A stretch of 9,667 bases of DNA from Deltaproteobacteria bacterium (lineage in GTDB: Bacteria > Desulfobacterota > Desulfobulbia > Desulfobulbales > SURF-16). The notes below the pieces were generated by a model that did not search any database, was not told the origin of the DNA, and was given only the letters and a program-made list of their open reading frames with translations. The position numbers were made by a program, and so were the translations under genes. This document shows, piece after piece, positions 6,342 to 9,667 of the stretch (its first letter is position 1; each line of letters opens with the position of its first letter). Location of the stretch: the NCBI GenBank assembly GCA_029939635.1, contig JAOZSN010000115.1:1-9667 (forward strand). The letters run 5' to 3'.

Positions 6342-7523
6342 GTGAAGCAGGCGGAAATAAATTATTGGATCGATACCTTGCTGGAATCTGACAAGGGGGT
6401 GTCTGATCTGAATATTACGGCTGGTAAGCCGTTGCAGGTAGAGTCATCTGGTGTCTTAGTGCCGGTGGCGGTGGAGCCAGATGTGGCGGCGCTTACACCG
6501 TTTCAGACCGAGGTGTTTGCCCTTAACCTTATTGCTGGTAATAAGCGCTTATTGCAGGACTTGGTTGTCCACGGTTCTTGTGACCTTTCTTACTCTTTGG
6601 GTGAAAAGGCGCGTTTTAGGGTTAATATTTTTTTTCAGCGTGGGCATATCTCCATTGTCCTCAGGAAGCTACCCACCGAGATCCCTACGGTGGAGTCTAT
6701 GCACCTTCCGGTAGTTATGAATACAATGGCTGAGGCGCTCAACGGCTTCATTCTGGTTACTGGTGCCACTGGTTCTGGTAAATCAACGACCTTGGCTGCC
6801 CTGCTCAATAAGATAAACAAGGATCGGGCTGTACATTGTATTACCCTGGAAGATCCCATAGAGTTTGCTCATCCCCATTACAAGGCGACCTTCAACCAGC
6901 GGGAGATGGGTAATGATTTTGATTCCTTTGCCAATGGTCTGCGGGCTGCCCTGCGTCAGGCTCCCAAGGTTATTCTGGTTGGTGAGATGCGTGACCGTGA
7001 GACCTTGGAGATTGGTCTCACGGCAGCAGAAACAGGTCACCTTGTGTTAAGTACCCTCCATACGATTGATGCCGGTTCTACCATTAATCGTTGTCTCGGT
7101 ATGTTTGAACATGATGAGCAGCCCCAGGTGCGGAATCGTCTGGCAGAGACCCTTCGTTGGGTTGTGGGGCAGCGCCTGTTGCCAAAGGTGGGTGGTGGTC
7201 GGGTGGCAGCCTTTGAAATTTTGAAGATGAATCTACGTGTCCGGGAGCTTATTCTTGGTGGTGAGCGAGAGGATATGACCTTTTATGATGTCATTGCCGA
7301 TGGTCAGGCCGTGGGTATGACCACCTTTGACCAGTATATTCTTAAATTGTTTGAGCGGGTTCTGGTGGAAGAGGCAATGGCTCTGACTTACTGTTCTCAG
7401 CGTAATGTCATGGGTCGAGGAATTGATCAACTTAAGGCGGCTCAAGGTGAATCAACCACCAGTATTGCCGGGTTGAGCATGGAACAAGAAAGTCATGACC
7501 GTCAAGGCGGTTTTGGCCGATAG
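6342..7523 (+). CDS. PilT/PilU-family twitching-motility ATPase
   Basis: A hexameric secretion-type ATPase of the kind that powers type IV pilus retraction at the inner-membrane base. The 393-residue protein has the N-terminal domain (about 1-110, with VSDLNITAGKPLQVESSGVL) and then the RecA-like core: Walker A GATGSGKST (141-149), Asp box ITLEDPIEF (167-175), Walker B VILVGEMRDRET (210-221) and His box TGHLVLSTLHT (231-241). The C-terminal domain contains QRLLPK and LRVRELILGG, a degenerate counterpart of the PilT AIRNLIRE motif. It exceeds classical PilT (about 345) and ends in a low-complexity Ser/Gln/Gly tail, so a PilU-like or accessory paralogue is plausible. I therefore give no symbol. 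GTG 6342 has AGGAGG at five bases. No intrinsic terminator separates it from mltA, and the zinc-ribbon gene starts 9 bases past its stop. Confidence 0.93.
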   Translation: MKQAEINYWIDTLLESDKGVSDLNITAGKPLQVESSGVLVPVAVEPDVAALTPFQTEVFALNLIAGNKRLLQDLVVHGSCDLSYSLGEKARFRVNIFFQRGHISIVLRKLPTEIPTVESMHLPVVMNTMAEALNGFILVTGATGSGKSTTLAALLNKINKDRAVHCITLEDPIEFAHPHYKATFNQREMGNDFDSFANGLRAALRQAPKVILVGEMRDRETLEIGLTAAETGHLVLSTLHTIDAGSTINRCLGMFEHDEQPQVRNRLAETLRWVVGQRLLPKVGGGRVAAFEILKMNLRVRELILGGEREDMTFYDVIADGQAVGMTTFDQYILKLFERVLVEEAMALTYCSQRNVMGRGIDQLKAAQGESTTSIAGLSMEQESHDRQGGFGR

Positions 7524-7532
7524 GAAGAATAA

Positions 7533-8216
7533 ATGATTGCGGAATGTCCCTATTGCCAACATAAGTTTAGTGCTGGTCACCAGGAAAAGATCAAAAGCGC
7601 CGTGCTGCAGCTCAAGCAGGGTAAGAACCTGAAATTTACCTGCCCAGATTGTCAGATGCCCATTGAACTTGGTGCTGATGATCTGCAGAGGGGGGCCGGG
7701 GCTGAGAATTTTGGCGCTGTGCCTCAGGCTCCCAGCTTAAGTTGGCTGCGTACAGGCACCATTGCAGACAAGGAATCTCTGGATGACTTTTCCCTGGTGA
7801 TGATCCTTATCCCTAATGCGCATCCTGCCCGTAATACCGTGGCTACAGTCTTTGAGGGGTTGGGGTATAAATCGGTCTTTCCTGATTCAGCTGCAGACGC
7901 TATTCAGCGTATGCGTTTTGCCGAATTTGCCGCCGTGGTTCTCCACGAAAGCTATGAAGGCTCTCTGGAGAGTTCTAGATTTCACAAGCATATGTGCGAG
8001 TTGCCCATGTCTACCCGGCGTTCCATCTATTATGTGCTGCTGGGGCAAGAGGTGCAGACTCTTTATAATTTAGAGGCCCTTGTCAAGAGCGTTAACCTGG
8101 TGGTGAATGATAAAGAGCTGCCCGACCTGCCGGTCATCCTCAAAAAATCTTTTCGGGAGTATGACGAGCTTTTTAGTCCATTTCTCGCCGCCTTACGCAA
8201 GGCTGGGAAGAAGTAG
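7533..8216 (+). CDS. Zinc-ribbon protein with receiver-like domain
   Basis: I do not recognise this 227-residue protein as a named family. An N-terminal zinc ribbon is clear: ECPYC (C5, C8) and TCPDC (C37, C40), like the MJ0042-type ribbons at the start of many deltaproteobacterial proteins. A linker follows (about 48-84). Residues 86-225 then read as alternating strands and helices: SLVMILI, a helix, KSVFP, a helix, AAVVLHESY, a helix, RSIYYVLLG, a helix, NLVVND and a last long helix. This resembles a CheY-like receiver, but the acidic pocket after strand 1 is missing and strand 3 ends in VVLHES with no phosphorylatable Asp at the usual place, so any receiver is a pseudo-receiver. The ATG has AGGAAG at five bases. 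The 9-base gap to the PilT-family gene suggests a shared transcript and perhaps a role regulating that ATPase, which is inference. Confidence 0.8.
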   Translation: MIAECPYCQHKFSAGHQEKIKSAVLQLKQGKNLKFTCPDCQMPIELGADDLQRGAGAENFGAVPQAPSLSWLRTGTIADKESLDDFSLVMILIPNAHPARNTVATVFEGLGYKSVFPDSAADAIQRMRFAEFAAVVLHESYEGSLESSRFHKHMCELPMSTRRSIYYVLLGQEVQTLYNLEALVKSVNLVVNDKELPDLPVILKKSFREYDELFSPFLAALRKAGKK

Positions 8217-8225
8217 TTGGAAAAC

Positions 8226-8337
8226 AGAAGTTAAAGAATGTATAGAGTGTAGAGAAGTTAAAGAATGTGGTACTTGTCTTTCACATAAAGTCTTTCTTTA
8301 CCTTCTCTACATTATTATTCCTTTACATTCTATCTTC
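8226..8337. repeat. Direct and imperfect inverted repeats between convergent genes
   Basis: AGAAGTTAAAGAATGT occurs twice, at 8226-8241 and 8253-8268 (27-base period). The second copy belongs to an arm (8248-8265) that pairs with 8294-8311 at 17 of 18 positions across a 28-base loop. Farther out, 8226-8244 resembles the complement of 8321-8337 with small gaps, so nearly the whole spacer is a long imperfect inverted repeat that includes the last codons and stop of the CooC-like gene. No clean T run follows. It may help end both convergent transcripts, or be a decayed repeat element. Confidence 0.6.
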
Positions 8338-9096
8338 TGCAAACATCACATCAAAGGCCGCATAGGCCGTCTTCACCATATCCACATCACTGGATAATTC
8401 CAGATAGGAAGCGCCGGTAATTTCTTGGTGAATCAGTTCGTCGCTGGATGGGAAGATGCCAGCTAAGGGCAGATCGCTTTCAGCCACTGCTTCCTTAATT
8501 TTGGCATCGAGTTCCGGGGTGATTGGGCTGGGGGTACGGTTGACAATGAGGTGTTTTTGTTTGACATCCAGGGCCAGGGGAGTGGTGATCTCTGAGATGC
8601 GGCGGGCGGTCATGATGCCGCGAGCCGAGGGGTCAGAGACAATGACCAGGTGGTCAATGGAAGCTAGGTTAAGGCGGCTTAAATGCTCCATGCCTGCCTC
8701 GTTATCCACCAGGATGTAGCGATAATTACTGGCCAGGCGATCCATGGTCATGGCCAGGTATTGGTTGGCCGAACAGTAACAACCAGGGCCGTCAGGTTGT
8801 CCCATTACCAGTAGATCAAAGCCAGATTCTTCGATGATGGCCTGCTGGATTTTCATATCCATAAATTGGTCGCGACTCATGCCCGGCGGCATCTCACTCT
8901 TGAGATCCTTTCTGATTTGGCCAATGGTCATGCCAATATCCATACCCAATAGCTCATTGAGGTTGGCGTTGGAGTCGGCGTCCACTGCCAGGATGGGAGT
9001 CATCTTTTTTTCAATAAGATATTTAATAATTAGGGCAGAGGTGGTTGTTTTGCCGGTGCCGCCCTTGCCTGCCATGGCAATTACTTTTGGGGTCAT
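8323..9096 (-). CDS. CooC/AcsF-type nickel-insertion ATPase
   Basis: A MinD/ParA-superfamily P-loop ATPase of the CooC/AcsF group, which helps insert nickel into CO dehydrogenase or acetyl-CoA synthase in the cytoplasm. The 257-residue length is typical. It has the deviant Walker A GKGGTGKTT (10-18, signature lysine K11), the switch-like VDADSNANL (38-46), the CooC-diagnostic GPGCYC with C106 and C108, which in CooC1 bind metal at the dimer interface, the Walker B-like YILVDNEAGMEHLSR, and NRTPSP for base recognition. ATG 9096 is preceded by AGGA at six bases. It stands alone: no CODH/ACS subunit, cooJ or cooT is visible here, so its client enzyme lies outside the window. It is divergent from ileS. 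I cannot tell CooC from AcsF by sequence alone, so the symbol is left open. Confidence 0.92.
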   Translation of the reverse strand: MTPKVIAMAGKGGTGKTTTSALIIKYLIEKKMTPILAVDADSNANLNELLGMDIGMTIGQIRKDLKSEMPPGMSRDQFMDMKIQQAIIEESGFDLLVMGQPDGPGCYCSANQYLAMTMDRLASNYRYILVDNEAGMEHLSRLNLASIDHLVIVSDPSARGIMTARRISEITTPLALDVKQKHLIVNRTPSPITPELDAKIKEAVAESDLPLAGIFPSSDELIHQEITGASYLELSSDVDMVKTAYAAFDVMFAEDRM

Positions 9097-9215
9097 GGGG
9101 AATCCTTTCTAGTGTCTGGGTTGTTTTGTTCGCATGATCGTATCTGCACTACTACCATGCTATTACCTGAGGGCACGATTTTTTTTCTTTTCCAGCTGAA
9201 AAAATCACATATCCC

Positions 9216-9243
9216 TTGCTAATTGGCCTTGAATTGGTATTTT
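9216..9243 (+). promoter_or_regulatory. Possible ileS promoter
   Basis: TTGCTA (9216-9221), a 16-base spacer and TATTTT (9238-9243), the latter preceded by TGG as in an extended -10. Each hexamer has four of six matches. Transcription would start near 9250, immediately before the hairpin at 9253-9268, leaving a leader of about 64 bases before ileS. I see no clear promoter for the divergent CooC-like gene. Confidence 0.35.
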
Positions 9244-9252
9244 ACGCTGTTT

Positions 9253-9279
9253 CTGCCCAGATGGGCAGTTTTACTTTTT
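9253..9279 (+). terminator. Terminator-like hairpin in the ileS leader
   Basis: CTGCCC-AGAT-GGGCAG is a perfect 6-bp GC-rich stem with a 4-base loop, followed by TTTTACTTTTT. It has intrinsic-terminator form on the plus strand only. No plus-strand gene ends upstream, since the neighbour is divergent, and ileS starts 35 bases later. It may attenuate ileS, or end a transcript that starts upstream. Confidence 0.55.
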
Positions 9280-9313
9280 GCTTACTCCTTTTACTTTGAC
9301 CGTAACTTGACCC

Positions 9314-9667
9314 ATGACTGATACCACACAAGACGACCAGCCGTTTGATTATAGGGCAACCCTGAACCTGCCCAAGACCTCCTTTAAAATGAAGGCCAAT
9401 CTTACCCAGAAAGAACCAGAATTTTTGAAGAAATGGGATAAGGAGGATCTTTATGGTCAGATCCAGGAGGCCACCAAGGATCGGCCTCTTTATGTCCTCC
9501 ATGATGGCCCTCCCTATGCCAATGGACACCTGCACATGGGCCATGCCTTTAATAAAATTTTAAAGGATATCATTTTGAAATCTCGGCGCATGGCTGGCTT
9601 TCAGACCCCCTTTGTGCCGGGCTGGGATTGCCATGGCCTGCCCATTGAGCTTAATGTTGACAAGGAG
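9314..9667 (+). CDS. ileS: Isoleucyl-tRNA synthetase, N-terminal part (3' truncated)
   Basis: IleS charges tRNA-Ile with isoleucine and edits valine. Only the first 118 codons are in the window and the frame is open at its end. The start MTDTTQDDQPFDYRATLNLP leads into the usual bacterial IleS N-terminus (FKMKANLTQKEPEFLKKW), then DGPPYANGHLHMGHAFNK, which holds the class I HIGH signature as HMGH at about residues 74-77, KILKDII, and VPGWDCHGLPIE. The last of these is also characteristic of the Ile/Val/Leu synthetase family, and the NKILKD context favours Ile. ATG 9314 gives the expected N-terminus, but no Shine-Dalgarno sequence precedes it (CTTGACCC), which is unusual for a highly expressed gene. 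The editing and KMSKS regions lie beyond the window. Confidence 0.95.
   Translation, partial: MTDTTQDDQPFDYRATLNLPKTSFKMKANLTQKEPEFLKKWDKEDLYGQIQEATKDRPLYVLHDGPPYANGHLHMGHAFNKILKDIILKSRRMAGFQTPFVPGWDCHGLPIELNVDKE

Noticed and set aside
9253..9313. T-box riboswitch ahead of ileS
   Set aside because: The leader is far too short and has no specifier stem or T-box consensus; only a single terminator-like hairpin is present.
9242..9544. Minus-strand open frame of 100 codons across the ileS start
   Set aside because: It is antisense to conserved IleS sequence including the HIGH region and covers the leader hairpin; there is no sign of a real protein.
1..9667. CRISPR array, tRNA, rRNA, insertion sequence, phage or defence module
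   Set aside because: No spaced identical repeats, cloverleaf or CCA-type ends, transposase, integrase or known defence domain was seen on either strand.

Overview
The window looks like a chromosomal stretch from a Gram-negative, anaerobic or facultative bacterium of the Desulfobacterota/deltaproteobacterial type. The evidence is the gene mix: a c-type-haem sensor cyclase, a CooC/AcsF-type nickel ATPase as used by CO dehydrogenase/acetyl-CoA synthase organisms, an AMP-forming acetyl-CoA synthetase, an MltA-type murein hydrolase (so an outer-membrane cell plan) and a PilT-family ATPase. Base composition looks moderate and even. A Desulfobulbaceae/Desulfotalea-like host is my best guess, but it is an inference from protein content only. 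There are no tRNA, rRNA, insertion-sequence, phage or CRISPR signatures. This is housekeeping and signalling DNA.

Layout. (1) Bases 1-935, plus strand: the 3' part of a membrane diguanylate cyclase with an extracytoplasmic CxxCH haem-type sensor domain, closed by a candidate terminator. (2) Bases 1037-4880, minus strand: acetyl-CoA synthetase (acs) ending in a 40-bp perfectly palindromic terminator. After it comes a separate two-gene unit with its own strong sigma70-like promoter, coding a soluble histidine kinase and the 16S rRNA methyltransferase RsmI, only 2 bases apart. (3) Bases 4881-5147: the divergent acs/mltA control region, with two adjacent dyads. (4) Bases 5148-8216, plus strand: mltA, a PilT/PilU-family ATPase gene and a zinc-ribbon/pseudo-receiver protein gene, closely spaced and probably one operon. 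(5) Bases 8217-8322: a convergent spacer with a direct repeat and a long imperfect inverted repeat. (6) Bases 8323-9096, minus strand: a CooC-like P-loop metallochaperone ATPase. (7) Bases 9097-9313: a divergent spacer containing a terminator-like hairpin. (8) From base 9314, plus strand: the first 118 codons of ileS, running off the window.

How the parts may work together: Acs makes acetyl-CoA from acetate, and the CooC-like protein would mature a nickel enzyme of the acetyl-CoA (Wood-Ljungdahl) pathway coded elsewhere, so both touch acetyl-CoA metabolism. The diguanylate cyclase and the PilT-family gene suggest surface-behaviour control, and MltA could open or remodel murein for an envelope machine. 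These links are inferred from proximity. I see no clearly new defence or mobile system. The best leads are the zinc-ribbon/pseudo-receiver partner of the PilT-family ATPase, the orphan terminator ahead of ileS and the paired dyads between acs and mltA.
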